Positions 23,042 to 34,310 of a stretch of DNA of 64,000 bases are shown here, piece by piece. Each line of letters begins with the position of its first letter. The first letter of the stretch is position 1. The stretch lies in assembly GCA_024635485.1 (NCBI GenBank), contig JAGXIV010000017.1:1-64000 (forward strand). The letters are read 5' to 3'. A program made the translations under genes and the position numbers. Source of the stretch: a bacterium (GTDB lineage Bacteria > Patescibacteriota > Gracilibacteria > BD1-5 > UBA6164). The notes beneath the pieces are model-generated. The model made no database searches. It saw only the letters and a program-made list of their open reading frames with translations, and had not been told where the DNA came from.

Positions 23042-24250
23042 ATGTGAATAGAACAGTGTAACATACCTAGTAATACATTTTCCTGACTTGATATACAACT
23101 TCCTCAAGAACTAAAAAATGAAGTAATACAAGAAACTCATAATGAACTTATAGAATGTTCAGTTGATAGTTTTATTGAGGGTTTAGGTATAACTGGATGA
23201 AACGATGTATTTACAAGTATATTTCGAGATACTCTGAGAAGGAATTTAATAGAAGAATGAAAATTATATTCAAAATTAGATGAGGCCTATATTTATAAAA
23301 CGATCTGAGATTCTCTCACTGAGTTTGAATGAAATGGTTGATTAGAATATGATAATCTGAAACAAGATATTTCTCAATCATATATAGTAATAAACTGAGT
23401 TTCTATAAATTTTAACGAACTATTTTTAAATTATGCTCCAAGAGAGGTTTGAAGACCAGTTTCACGTGCAGAAATTCAAAATAACATCATTCCAAGTTGG
23501 GATTGACTCGAACCAGAAGGTTGATTTCAAAGAGATGAAAATAGTGAATGAAAGAATCTCAGTGACTTGATCGAAGAAGTCTGACTTTGAAGAGATTTTA
23601 TAATGTTTTTTTTGTATGAATTAAAGTTTATGGAATTAGATTCCCAGCAATTGAAAGATGTTGGTTTACTCGTGAGATATATCGCTGAGGCAGAATCTTG
23701 GGGCTGATATAATAGATCTCATGATGATTGATTTCCTGGTTCTGGTTGATATTTTGAATATCAAAAAAATGATTGAAAAAAATGATGGGAAAGATTAAAT
23801 TCAGAAGAAAAATATGAATCTTTAGAAAGTGAACCTGATGTAAAAGATAATAAGGTGAGAGAGGTTTGGTTACAAAGTTCATATGATCAAGCTTTGAAAA
23901 GATTACCAGAGTCTACTCGAAAGTCTGATGAAAAGTTACAGCAGGAATTTGATAATATTTGAAATCCAGAAAAACAAGATATGGCAAGTCTTTCAGCTGT
24001 ACAACAAATAAAAATTCTTCTATCTGATTTATATTTTTCTCCAAATGGAAAAGAATTATTTGAAAAACTATTTTCATGAGATAAAACTGCTATAATAGAT
24101 ATTTATACACAACTGCATCATACAGATTTTTCTAATCAAGACACTGCACGATTAGTAATGAGATTGAATAAAGAACTTTTATGAATTTATCCAAGACCAG
24201 TATCACGTCCAGATAATTTATGAAATGATGTTATGGCTGAAAATAATTAA
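23042..24250 (+). CDS. Hypothetical acidic protein with two RPVSR motifs
   Basis: 402 aa, soluble, with no signal peptide and no family I recognise. An acidic N-terminal half contains ECSVDSFIEGLGITGGNDVF. The motif RPVSR occurs twice, near residue 140 (VGRPVSRAEI) and near the C-terminus (YPRPVSRPDN). The middle is Gly/Asp-rich around RYIAEAESWGGYNR, and the region near residue 270 is charged. It has its own promoter-like element and a terminator after it, and follows groEL. The repeated motif could be a docking or binding peptide. Confidence 0.6.
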
Positions 24251-24288
24251 ATAAAGCTCACGTTTGCAATTCTTCCCTTCTTCCCTAC

Positions 24289-24322
24289 AATCTCTCTCAA
24301 TTATTATTAAGAGAGATTTTTT
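24289..24322 (+). terminator. Terminator ending at the rlmD start codon
   Basis: AATCTCTCT (24289-24297) and AGAGAGATT (24310-24318), then T5. The last T directly precedes the ATG at 24323. It ends the upstream unit, or acts as an attenuator for the methyltransferase. Confidence 0.75.
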
Positions 24323-25753
24323 ATGAAAAAAGGAGAAATTTTAGAAAATATTGTAGTTGAGAAACTCGTTTTCTGAGGAAAAGGTTTTGTAAGACTCGAA
24401 GATGGAAAAGTTGCATTTATCACTGGATGAGCCGTTCCTGGTGCAAAAGTGAATATGAAAATCATAAAAAAAAGAAAGGATTTTTATGAAGCTCAAATAA
24501 CCGAAGTTATAGAAAAATCTCCTCTGGAAACCGAAAACTATGATTTGTTTCCTGGAGCTCCTTGGATGAATATTTCTTATGACGCTCAACTTCAAATAAA
24601 ACAAACTCAGATTGAAGAATCTATGTTTCATATTAAAAAACTTCAGGAAGATATTACCTTTCTTCCCATTATCCCAGCTCCTGAGCAATTTGGATATAGA
24701 AACAAAATTGAATTTTCATTTTGAAAATATATTTCTCATAGAGATGATATCAGACAAGAGTTTAATGTCGGGTTTCATAAAAGATGAGAATTCTCAAAGG
24801 TTGAAGATTATGACACTTGTTTACTTATTGATGCAGAACAAAATAAGATTTATGCTGAAGTAAAACAATTTTGTAAAGATTCAGGTCTTCCTGTATATGA
24901 CCAAAAAATGTGAACATGATTTTGGAGACATTTTATGATGAGAAAAATGCATTTTTCTTGAGAAATACTCTTAGTTTTATCTATTTATCCAGACTATTTC
25001 AATGCTAATGAAAGTGAATGATTTGATAAAATACAAGAATTACAAAAAATTAAAAACTTTTTGATCAATCTATCTGAAAAATATATAGGAATAAAATCAG
25101 TTTATATTACACATAACTGAAAAAAAGCTGATATACTTATTTGAGATATGGAACTTGTATATGGTGATCTAGTTATTCACGAAACACTTCTTGGTTTAAC
25201 CTTTGATATTGGACCCAAAAGTTTTTTCCAAACAAATTCTCAGTGAGCTGAAATACTCTATTCTAGAGTAAAAGATTTTTTTACTGATTTCCAAGCTGAT
25301 CAACAAGTCTGAACGGTACTAGATTTATACGCAGGAACATGAACCATTGGAATGATATTTGCAAATAGTGCTGCAGAGATTATTAGTGTAGAGCTAGTAA
25401 AAGAAGCTTCTCAAAGTTGATTGAAAAATGCGGAAAAAAATGGAATAACGAATATGAGTTTTGTAAATGCTAAAGTAGAAGAATTTTTAGACACGTATAT
25501 TTCACAAGGTAAAAAAGCTGATTTACTTATTATAGATCCACCAAGAGCAGGTATGCATCCTTCTGCTCTACCAAATATACTAAAGTTTTGAACAAAACAA
25601 ATGATTTATGTGAGCTGTAATCCGGCTACTCTTGCAAGAGATTTAGAGTTTATTCTAAAAAATTCTGATTACTCAATTGAAAAAGTACAAGCTGTTGATA
25701 TGTTTCCTCATACACACCATATTGAAACCATTGTAAGTCTCGTTAAGATATAA
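24323..25753 (+). CDS. rlmD: 23S rRNA (uracil-C5)-methyltransferase, RlmD/TrmA family
   Basis: 476 aa. The N-terminal TRAM domain ([18 protein letters not shown]) is followed by a region with [10 protein letters not shown] and DTCLLID. The methyltransferase core has [16 protein letters not shown], motif [27 protein letters not shown] and the catalytic Cys in [13 protein letters not shown]. The N-terminal domain lacks the usual CxxxxxCxxC iron-sulfur cluster: only the Cys in DTCLLID is seen, as in cluster-free RlmCD-type enzymes of Gram-positives. The target (U747, U1939 or both) cannot be told apart. Confidence 0.92.
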
Positions 25754-25789
25754 AAAAAAGAAGAAGTATTCAAACTTCTTCTTTTTTTT
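25752..25789. terminator. Bidirectional terminator between rlmD and dnaA
   Basis: A8-GAAGAAGT, loop ATTCAA, ACTTCTTC-T8, between the two convergent stops. Confidence 0.85.
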
Positions 25790-27218
25790 ATATTCCTATT
25801 CCGTCTTTTATAGCATTAACTTCGTAGAGTAAATTTTTATCTTTCTTGATAATTTTTTCTAGTTTATTACATGAGTATAAAACTGATGCATGATTTCGAC
25901 CATTAAATATATTCCCTATTCTTTCATAAGTATAATGCATCTTTGTTTTTAACAAATACATTGAAACTTGTCTTGGAATCATAAATTCTTTTTTTCTATT
26001 TTCTCAGAGTATTCCCTCTTTTTCTATTCCAAAATGTTGGCTTACTGCATCGAGAATATCTTCATAACTTTTTATTGAGCTCGTATTTCTAGATTTACCA
26101 GAGTTTCTTCCTTCTCAGAGTAAATCAGTAGTAAAGCTCAATTTTTGAAGTTTAGCTGCTATTCGAGTTAAACTTGGAGTATTTCCAGTAAGTTCATATT
26201 CTGCAATCATTTGGTTGAGTACTCATTCAAGTTCTCGTACATTTTCTGTTACATTTGCAGCTATGAATTCTGAAACATCTTGAGGAATCATGAATTCTTT
26301 TTCTCGAGCTTTTTCTTGAATAATAGCAAGACGAGTTTCAAAATCTGGTTTTCCAATATCTACTGTTATTCCCCATTCAAATCTACTTCTCAGTCTTGGT
26401 TCTAGTTCTGTCAGTTCTTTAGGAGCTCTATCTCCAGATATGATGATTTGTTTGTTGCTATCATAAAGTAGGTTGAATATATTGTACAGCTCATTTTGAG
26501 TTTGTTCTTTCTTTGATAGAAATTGTACATCATCTATTACAAGTACATCTATTTCTCTGAATTTTTCTCTCATTTTTTCTACATTTCTTTTTTTAACTGC
26601 TGTAACATATTCTGTAATAAATTTATCAGCAGTAGTATATGCTACTTTTTTGTCTTTGTACTTTCTTAATATTTCATTTCCTGTTGCTTGAAGTAAGTGT
26701 GTTTTTCCAAGTCCAACATCACCATAGATATAGAGAGGATTATAAGACTTCCCTGGGTTTTTAGTAACTGCTTCACAGGCTGAAAAAGCAAGTTGATTAT
26801 CAGCTCCTACTACAAAATTATTAAGTGTGTATCTTAAATGAGCCCCTGCCTTTTGTTCTATTGGACTTACACTGTTTCTAGATTTTTTATCTGCAATTTT
26901 ATTTGATTTAGTGATTTCTTTATAAAAATCCTGACAATCGACTGCGTTTGTATTTGATGGATTATCTATTGTTGAGTCAACTACAAAACTTATACTCGTT
27001 ATCTTTTGTCCAAGTTCTTTTTGGCTTGCTTCAAGTACGAGTGTATTGAACTTAGCTTGAAGATTATCTTTCATGAAACTTGAAACAGTACCATATACAA
27101 TTGTAGAATCAGTTATTTCTACTATTGAAATTTTTCGGAAATATACTAAGAAGTCTTGTTTTTTTACTGACTCAATAACATGAGTGAGAATATTTTTTAA
27201 TTTATAGTGCTTTTCCAT
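25788..27218 (-). CDS. dnaA: Chromosomal replication initiator DnaA
   Basis: 476 aa. Domain I is about 1-85. A linker leads to the AAA+ domain starting at YTLNNFVVGADNQLAFSA, with Walker A YGDVGLGKTHLL (about 169-180), Walker B IDVLVIDDVQFLS and the arginine-finger region LRSRFEWG. The DNA-binding domain IV ends in MHYTYERIGNIFNGRNHAS, matching the family signature GRDHST with Asn for Asp. It binds DnaA boxes and opens the origin. It has almost no TGA codons in its first 330 codons. The origin often lies next to dnaA; see the adjoining gap. Confidence 0.97.
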
Positions 27219-27438
27219 AATTTTTCGAGATTCGGTTTTCTAGTAAAATAATGTTGATTGATTTCGTTGTTTGGAGAAATCTTAGAACTTAGAATATGTA
27301 TAAAAGTACTTCGGTCAAAAGAAAAAAAATATTTGACACATTGGGCTGTTCACAAAAATTATACACTATATTTTTTGCTTTGCATAGCTAATTGAATACA
27401 ATTAACTAATAAACCTTAGTATACTAATTTTTTTATAA
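27219..27438. other. dnaA-mltD intergenic region, possible origin or divergent promoters
   Basis: 220 bp, AT-rich, upstream of dnaA. TTATACACT (27359-27367) is one base from the DnaA box consensus TTATNCACA. ATTATA (27358-27363) reads TATAAT on the minus strand and could be the dnaA -10. TTGACA occurs at 27333-27338 on the plus strand. I do not see the cluster of DnaA boxes plus unwinding element needed to call oriC. Confidence 0.25.
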
Positions 27439-28323
27439 ATGTTAAAAAATAATTCTCTCTTAGCAATAGTTTATGGAGTACTTTTTTTCTGCATCATTTG
27501 AGTTTTTTTTGCTTCAAAATTTCAAAATTGAGATAATACTTTAGTTTTTAAGTATCCAGATACAAATATTGAGTTTGCGTGAGAGGAAATTCCTTTTGAC
27601 GGGAATAATTTTGATAATAAAGAACGTTTTGATAAAGAATTTTTACTCACCTCAAATAATCTCTATCAATTTTACCTATATGTGAAGAGATACCCTCTTT
27701 ATATTCCTTATATTGAAAAAGAATTAGAAAAAGCATGAATTCCTGATGATTTTAAGTATCTTCCCATTGCTGAAAGTGCACTTCGTGATGATGTAGTCTC
27801 CAGCGCCGGAGCTGGTTGAATATGGCAATTTATGCCAGATACTTGAAAAAGATATTGATTGCGCATAGATGATGAAGTTGATGAAAGGTATCATTTCGAA
27901 AAATCTACTGCTGCAGCAGTAGAATATTTGAATGATTTACATGATAAATTTTGAGATTGGGCGCTTGTAGCTGCTGCGTATAATAGATGAGAAAATTGAC
28001 TTGCGCGTGATTTAAAAAATCAATGAGTTGAGTCATACTATGACCTGTACCTCAATCAGGAAACATCACGATATGTTTTCAGAATAGTTGCTATTAAGTA
28101 TGTAATGCAGTCTTATATGGATAGAAAAGATACTATAGATACATTCATAGGTGGTGTTCAAGAAATACCTAACACTAAGATTATAGAGGTTCAAGAGGTA
28201 CCTGACCTTGCTCTTTGGAGTCAAATGAATAATATTAGTTACAAAGATGTGAAAATCCTCAATAGATGGATTATAGGCGATTCACTTTCAAGTTGAAATT
28301 GGAATATAACCGTATTAAAATAA
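27439..28323 (+). CDS. Membrane-anchored lytic transglycosylase (MltD-like SLT domain)
   Basis: 294 aa. A single N-terminal TM (about 8-26) precedes the SLT fold: IPDDFKYLPIAESALRDDV contains the catalytic Glu in AESAL, GAGGIWQFMPDTGKRYGLRI is the GIWQFM motif, and LVAAAYNRGENGLARDL is the AYN motif. Such enzymes cleave the MurNAc-GlcNAc bond to 1,6-anhydro products. No LysM domain follows, and the final 60 residues are short and unassigned. It diverges from dnaA and lies two bases before a DUF1704 gene. Confidence 0.92.
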
Positions 28324-28325
28324 TT

Positions 28326-29885
28326 ATGATCTATTATTTGAAATTATATTTTTCCCGTTCACTTGATGAAGTTACATCATTGATAGATGATGAGATTTTT
28401 CATGGTAGTTTAGAAAAGATTATCGAAGTAACGTATAGTTACAAAGATATATGAGAGTGAAACCTATATAACGAGACTCTTTTTGAAGATTATCTCAAAG
28501 TTCCATATTCAAAAAATATGAATTTATCAGTTCTATGAAAAAAATATTCTCATAAAATATATAAACAAATTTGAACAATTGATGATAGTATTAAAAAATT
28601 GGAACACCTTAATGTGCTTTCACGTGTAGAGAGTTTAAGGAGAAGTATCTTGATAGATGCCTTGTTATATGTAAGAAATATACTGGAATTATCATCAAAA
28701 GCTGTTGTATTTGAAATTGAGAAAGCGTGAGATACTATTTGAATTATAGATTCTCAAAGAAATAGATTACTGCATACTATTGAATCCTTAGAAAAAAAAG
28801 CATTTTGACCATTAGTTATGGAAAACTCTGGAGAGTTTTCTCGTTGTTATAATTTTATAGAAAGAAATCATAACCTTCAAAAATCAAAACTCAGCAGAAG
28901 TGATGTTATTAAAATGAATAAATTTCTTAAAATTATTAAAAATTCTAGAAAATGTGATTTTACAGAAATCCATGAAGTACCTTCTCCAGAATTGGAGGAG
29001 CCATTATTTAATATAGATATACAAAGAAAAGATTATAGGAAAATATTTGATAGTGTATGTGAAATATATAATCTTCCTCAACGAACAGTTCTTTCAAATG
29101 CAGGTTCTATTTATGATTGAGATGAATCACTAGAAATACCAAGAAACGAGAATTTTTCTTGTCTCCCACTTGATCGTGTGCTTAAACTTTTAACTCATGA
29201 AATTGAGTCTCATTATATTAATCAATATAATTGAAAAAAAATATTATGAAATTTTAGGTGAGCTAAAAATCTACCAAAAGAAGAGTGACTTGCAATGTTT
29301 ATGGAAAGAATTTATTTAGGCTATACCTATGATACTATAGATACTATCGTTGAATATTTTTTTACAATTCTTGCCTGAGAAATATTAAGCTGAGAAGATT
29401 TTCAAGAGTTTATGAGAATCATGGTAACAGAATATAAATGTATGCGGTCTTATGATGTAGCGGTACTTCGTGCTAAAAGAAACTACTCTTTCCATGCTCC
29501 TTGAGTACAACATAAAGATGTTGTATATTTCAGAGGACTTACAGAAGTAATTGATTATTTGAAAACCTGATGAGAATTTAAGAAATTATTCCTCTGAAAG
29601 GTGTGATTTTTGGATTTAGATAATATGTATGATTTATATCAAAGGTATGAAAAAAAAGAAGAGATTGTATTTCCATTATTCATATCAGATCTTATTAGTT
29701 ACTATTTTAAGAATTTAGAAAAAAATAATCAATACGAATTCAATATTCAAGAATATAATCTATTTTTGAAGAAAAAATATTGGTTTTTAGATTTAGATTC
29801 TTTTAAGATTATTCAACGTCTGACAGAGGATTGGAATAGAATTGATAAATTGTTACAATTCCTTAAAAAAATACTTATAAAATAA
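28326..29885 (+). CDS. DUF1704 (MATCAP/QEGLA-type) metallopeptidase homologue
   Basis: 519 aa. LLTHEIESHYINQYNG gives the HExxxH site (His291, Glu292, His296), followed by NLPKEEGLAMFMER (Glu319-Glu320), the counterpart of the QEGLA motif. A later block, GVQHKDVVYFRGLTEV with FLGKVGFLDLDNMY, matches the KDVVYLRGL and GK conservation of DUF1704. In eukaryotes this family removes C-terminal tyrosine from tubulin; the bacterial substrates are unknown. The N-terminal 200 residues are helical and unassigned. It starts two bases after the transglycosylase stop and is paralogous to the gene at 32121. Confidence 0.75.
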
Positions 29886-29891
29886 TTAGTA

Positions 29892-31016
29892 TTATGAAAG
29901 TGTTTTAATTTTAAGAACCATTTTTTTAAAAAATAACGTACTATTATAGTTATTATCTGAACTTATGAGTCATTGCTCGATTTCTTTTATTCATATATCT
30001 CAAGCCATTATTAGGTTATAATTTTCAGAATTTTTATGAATTAAATTTATAACATTTTTGTATCACTTATTATAAACTAAATCCTTTAAGTAGAAATCAC
30101 TACTTCAAAAACTACAATATCTATGGAATCGATTATAGTATTTTTTTGATTGTTCTAGATTAAATCATTTGCACTGCAAAATTTGGAAAATACTATTTAT
30201 TTTTTCATCCTCAGTGACATCTTTTAGGAGTATTTCAAAACAAGCATTATAATATGGAATAAATTTTCATATATTAGTTATTTTATTCCCATAGAGATAT
30301 TCGTTGTAAATAGCTATTCCCTCTTCTAACTGGTAATAATTTGAAAATCAATATTTAAATCATAGATTTTTTTCTCCATTAAATGATCGAAAGAAATGAG
30401 TTGTTTCATGAAAAAATATGGTGATGATAGTTCTAATAGTATAGAATCTTTTTTTTGGGATGAGTATTGTTCCTCATCTATGAATAAGATTTGGAAATTT
30501 TCCAAACTCAAATTTTAGTTCTGGACATATACTCTGTGCATAGAGTATTAAATCTAAAAGAGTAGAATATGAGTATTTTTCTTCATAATATTGGCATGAA
30601 GTTATGGGGTTATTCTTTCAAATATCTTTTTTCGTAACTCAAAAAAAAGCAAGATTATAATAATCCATATTTCCTCTTTCTGATGCATAGATATCTGGTT
30701 CAACCTTTTTAGCTTCTATATCAAATCTTTCTCGTAAAAATTGAATTTTTAGAAGCACAGAATTTATTTCAGAATGTATAATAGCTGAGTCTTTCTCTGA
30801 TAATTTTTCTCAATATGTTTGTTTTTGTAGTTTGAGAATATTTCTTTCCTTTTTTCTTAATTTTTGGAAATATTCAAGTTTATAAGACATCACATCTCAT
30901 CTAAATTTATTTCAAAATATCGTTGTATTTATAAGTTCTCAGTCATTTTCTTCAATTCTTCAATTGATTGCAATTTGGTTTTGTGAAAGTTTTTCTAGTA
31001 ATTCTTGTAAATTCAT
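29892..31016 (-). CDS. Divergent DUF1704-like metallopeptidase with HETTH motif
   Basis: 374 aa. TIFFHETTHFFRSFNGEKN has a regular HExxH (His203-Glu204, His207), followed by YYQLEEGIAIYNEYLYG (Glu231-Glu232), the same two-motif order as in the DUF1704 genes on either side. The N-terminus is coiled (about 40-95, KLRKKERNILKLQKQ). It is shorter, and the KDVVYxRG block is not clear. It follows the ATP-grasp gene on the same strand by 3 bp, so ligase and peptidase form one operon. Membership in DUF1704 is an inference from the motif pair and context. Confidence 0.6.
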
Positions 31017-31019
31017 CTA

Positions 31020-32003
31020 TTAAATATCTAATTTAAATAATTTTTCTAACATTATTTTTCAAGGATTTCGTGTTGATAGTTCTCTATATCCTCATATTCA
31101 TGGAGAGGCATTTACTTCTAAAATAATTCAATTTCCATTTCCTAAATCTTTTGAGGGATCTTTTAGTATCATATCAACGGCACAAATTCAAAGTCCGAAC
31201 TCTTTTGCTATTTCTATTCAAATATTTTTTGTTTTTTGAGTAATAATATCTGTTACATCAATCATAGATCAACCAGTTCCAAGATTACTATTTCATCGTA
31301 GTTGCACGTGTTCTCACTGATCAGGGATGCTTGTAAGTAATGTATCACTCTTTTCTAGGTATCAGAGTGTTTCGGCATCGATTTCGATTTCTGTGAGATA
31401 ATTATTATATCAGACTCCTCTTTCAGGTCTTTTATTCTTTTTTACAATAAGTTCTTCGATATTTTTTTCTCCATCTCAGGTAATATGTGCCGGTACTCTA
31501 TTTATTGCTACTACTACTTCTCATAATATAACAACAAGTCGAACTTCATCTCATTCAGCTTGTTCTTGAACTATCATAGTATCATAGATTTCAAATGACG
31601 TGTTGAGTTTTTCTGACAGTTCTGAAAAATTATGTATATGCATCATTACTCAATTTCCATGTCATTCATCCAGGGGTTTAATGACAAGTGGATAATGAAA
31701 TCATTTTAGATTTTTTTCACTTAAATTCGATAATTCATTTTTTTTAATATAGATAGATTTTGCAATAGGAGCTTCTATTCTTTCTAGCATATCATAGCTC
31801 AGTCCTTTATCCATACATATCTTAAAACCAAGAGCTGTATTTTTTCAAAAATCTGTACTTTTGAAGAGTATTGATTTTTTGTTATCTGAAACGATATAGA
31901 GATTTTTATCCTTATTTATTATTTCAGTCTCTAATCATAGTAAGGCAGCTTCTTCAACTATAACTTGAGAACTGATTGACCAATATGATAATGGAAGACT
32001 CAT
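31020..32003 (-). CDS. ATP-grasp ligase, cyanophycin synthetase/GshF-like
   Basis: 327 aa, an almost pure ATP-grasp unit. HYPLVIKPLDEGHGNGVMM, DTMIVQEQAEGDEVRLVVI, then VVAINRVPAHITGDGEKNI with EELI, QLRGNSNLGTGGSMIDVTD, GLGICAVDMIL and IILEVNASPGIGGYREL. The RVPAHxTGDG...LRxNxNLxTGG order is that of the ATP-grasp half of cyanophycin synthetase and the second half of GshF, which join amino acids to peptides. Here the Mur-ligase half of CphA is missing. It heads a minus-strand operon with the HETTH peptidase gene. The substrate is unknown; it could be a peptide tag, poly-amino acid or thiol tripeptide. Confidence 0.8.
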
Positions 32004-32120
32004 GGAATTTTAATTTTAGAAATTATTATAATTATAATACATAAAAAACATTATTTTACAAAGCTACATAATACTTGTATAATAATGTAGATATGTTTTA
32101 AATAATATACTATAGTAAAT

Positions 32121-33840
32121 ATGAATGAATTAAGACAAGAAGATTTCTTGGAAAATATAAGTCTAGAACTCGCTGATATTTTAGACTCAAAAAACAATCC
32201 ATGATTAGATAGTATTATCGAATTAACGTATTGATATAAGAGTCTAGATAATTGAAAATATTTCAATATGACTCTCTTTGGTAAATACTGTTGAATAGAA
32301 ATAGTAGATGGAGTATTAGTTATGAAATCATCTCAAAAAACAGTAAGTCCAGAAGAAACAATTTCAATTTTTAAATCAAAGTCAGATGGTAATATCACAG
32401 CCCTTGAAGAAATTAAAATAACACTTCGATGAAAAAATGATATTGATGATATCACACAAAGGGATTCAATAATTGCGGCGCTTGAATATAATATTAGTTG
32501 TATAAAATATGCACAAAATAGTATTGAATTTGAGCTTGAAAAAGTTTGATTTGAATTTAAATGAAGAAGAGAGGATAGTAAAAAGAGAAGTCAACGAAGC
32601 ATTCGAATTAAAATTATATGGATGAAAAATTATAGAAAATAGAGAAGAATCTAAATTTTCAGTAGAATTTTTATGGAGCAAAATAAAAGAGTATGAAGAA
32701 GCTCCAACAGAAGCAGCTAAAACAGCTTTAGTAGAATGAGAACCAGATAGAGTTTTAAATCTTGATGAAATAGCGAGATTAAAAGGTTATATACGAAAAA
32801 TTCAAGATGAAGTAGAAGAAACGCATTGATTGACAGTTCAAGAATCTTCGGAGAAGGATAAGTCAATAACGCATGTTTTTTTAGATTCTATCAAGAAGGT
32901 AAATATTTCTCGTGACGATACAATTTGAATATTTAATGATATCTTACAATTTTTAGGGCTTTCTCAAAGAGCGAGAGTTGGTATAAATGGTGAAGTTCAG
33001 TCAATATATGATTCTCCTACTGAATTAGTCATCCCTGATACAAAAGAATTTGAATCTCTCTGAGCTGGAAGAGTTTTAAATTTGATTATTCATGAGATTT
33101 TATGTCATTATATCAATCAAAAAAATCATGAAGAAAATAATTGAAAGCTGAGATTTAATTTAAATGTACCGAAGGAAGAAGGATTGGCCATTTTATGAGA
33201 AAAATGACATGCTGGAAAATGATTTGAATGAAAAGATCTCATTTCTGCTCCATTCGCTCGAATTTTAGCAGGAGAAATTTTAGTTCCTGAAGAATTTCGA
33301 GATTTCGTAGATCTCTTTTCACAAATTTCTGAACGTAAAGGCTCGGTAGATGTACTTATTAATAGACATAAAAGGAATCAAGAAACAGAAGTAAAATGAG
33401 TTCAACATAAAGATGTTGCTTATATACGATGACTTATAGCTAATCTTAGTTATTTAAAAGAATGATGAGATATTGAAAATCTGTTCGTTTGAAAGGTATG
33501 ATTAGATGCTATAAAAAATTGAGAATATTCATTTGATAATGAGAATATGCTATTTCCTTTTTTAATCACTGATGTATTTTTGTTTTTTCTTCTTACTCAA
33601 AAAGAAGGTTTAAAATTTACTCATAGAGATTTCATTAGATATTTAGAAAGTAAATATGGAAGTATTATCAAAAAAGAAAGCTTTGCAAAAGTAACAAAAC
33701 TGCTCTGAAGAAAACAATTATTAGAGTTATTTACAATACTCAAACCTCTTTCAAATGCAATTGCCCAATCTTGAGTTGATGCTTCAATATGAGAAAATAT
33801 ATCCAGAGTTCACAAAGTTCTTGATAAAAGTAAAGCATAA
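32121..33840 (+). pseudogene. DUF1704 metallopeptidase homologue with a +1 frameshift
   Basis: The first frame runs from the ATG at 32121 and stops at TAG 32640-32642. The rest continues in the +1 frame to TAA at 33840; the total, 1720 nt, is 3n+1. Alignment with the paralogue at 28326 (FEIEKAG versus FELEKVG, then NEEERIVKREVNEAF) puts the change near 32552-32564, where frame 0 reads TTT AAA TGA AGA. The second part is well preserved: LIIHEILCHYINQKN (HExxxH), NVPKEEGLAI and GVQHKDVAYIRGL. It may be a broken gene, a base error in assembly, or programmed +1 slippage at AAA-UGA. An in-frame ATG for the second part exists at 32509. Confidence 0.7.
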
Positions 33841-33876
33841 TTTCATTTTTACATTAATTTCTATATACTTCCAATC

Positions 33877-34250
33877 GTGAGAGCAGGTATCTACGCAGAG
33901 TAATCTGTGAGGAAAGTCTGGACATCATGAAAACAGCTCTAAAGCTAACGGCTTTGAGGCAAGAATAATTCATAAAACTTGTCGACGGAAAGTGCCACAG
34001 AGACAATACTTGTCTTGCTTGCAAGACCAAAGGTGAAAAGATATTTGGTGTGAGTAATCGCTACAGATATACCATACTGGCAACAGTATGAGTTTGGTAA
34101 ACCCAGAGTGATGCAATGGGAATGGTTGTGTGAAATGTTACAGTTTTCTATTGCGTTGAAACACAATACCCAGCTAGAGCGCGTCAGTGATGATGCGTCG
34201 AGATAGATTGATACCGAAGTACAAAATCCGGCTTATTACTCTCACATTTT
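33877..34250 (+). ncRNA. rnpB: RNase P RNA (catalytic subunit)
   Basis: Bacterial RNase P RNA. The 5' and 3' ends pair as P1 (GTGAGAG 33877-33883 with CTCTCAC 34239-34245). GAGGAAAGTCTGGACA near 33911 is conserved region I. AGGTGAAAAG near 34031 is the A/G-rich mid block, GGTAAACCC is near 34098, and the 3' part has ACAAAATCCGGCTTAT, the CR-IV/V and tRNA CCA-interacting loop. It matures tRNA 5' ends. A T-run follows P1. TATACT at 33864-33869 may be its -10 box. Confidence 0.93.
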
Positions 34251-34263
34251 TCTTGAAAATATC

Positions 34264-34297
34264 AAATAATCCCTATACTATGTGGGATTATTTTTTT
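34264..34297 (+). terminator. Terminator between rnpB and adk
   Basis: AAATAATCCC, loop of ten bases, GGGATTATTT followed by T. It ends 14 bases before the adk GTG start. Confidence 0.8.
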
Positions 34298-34310
34298 ATA
34301 TAATAAACTC

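Noticed and set aside
27219-27438. oriC next to dnaA
   Set aside because: Only one DnaA-box-like sequence was found, with no cluster or clear unwinding element, so it is kept only as a low-confidence possibility.
33945-34166. Minus-strand ORF of 73 codons
   Set aside because: It lies within the RNase P RNA gene and has no homology signs.
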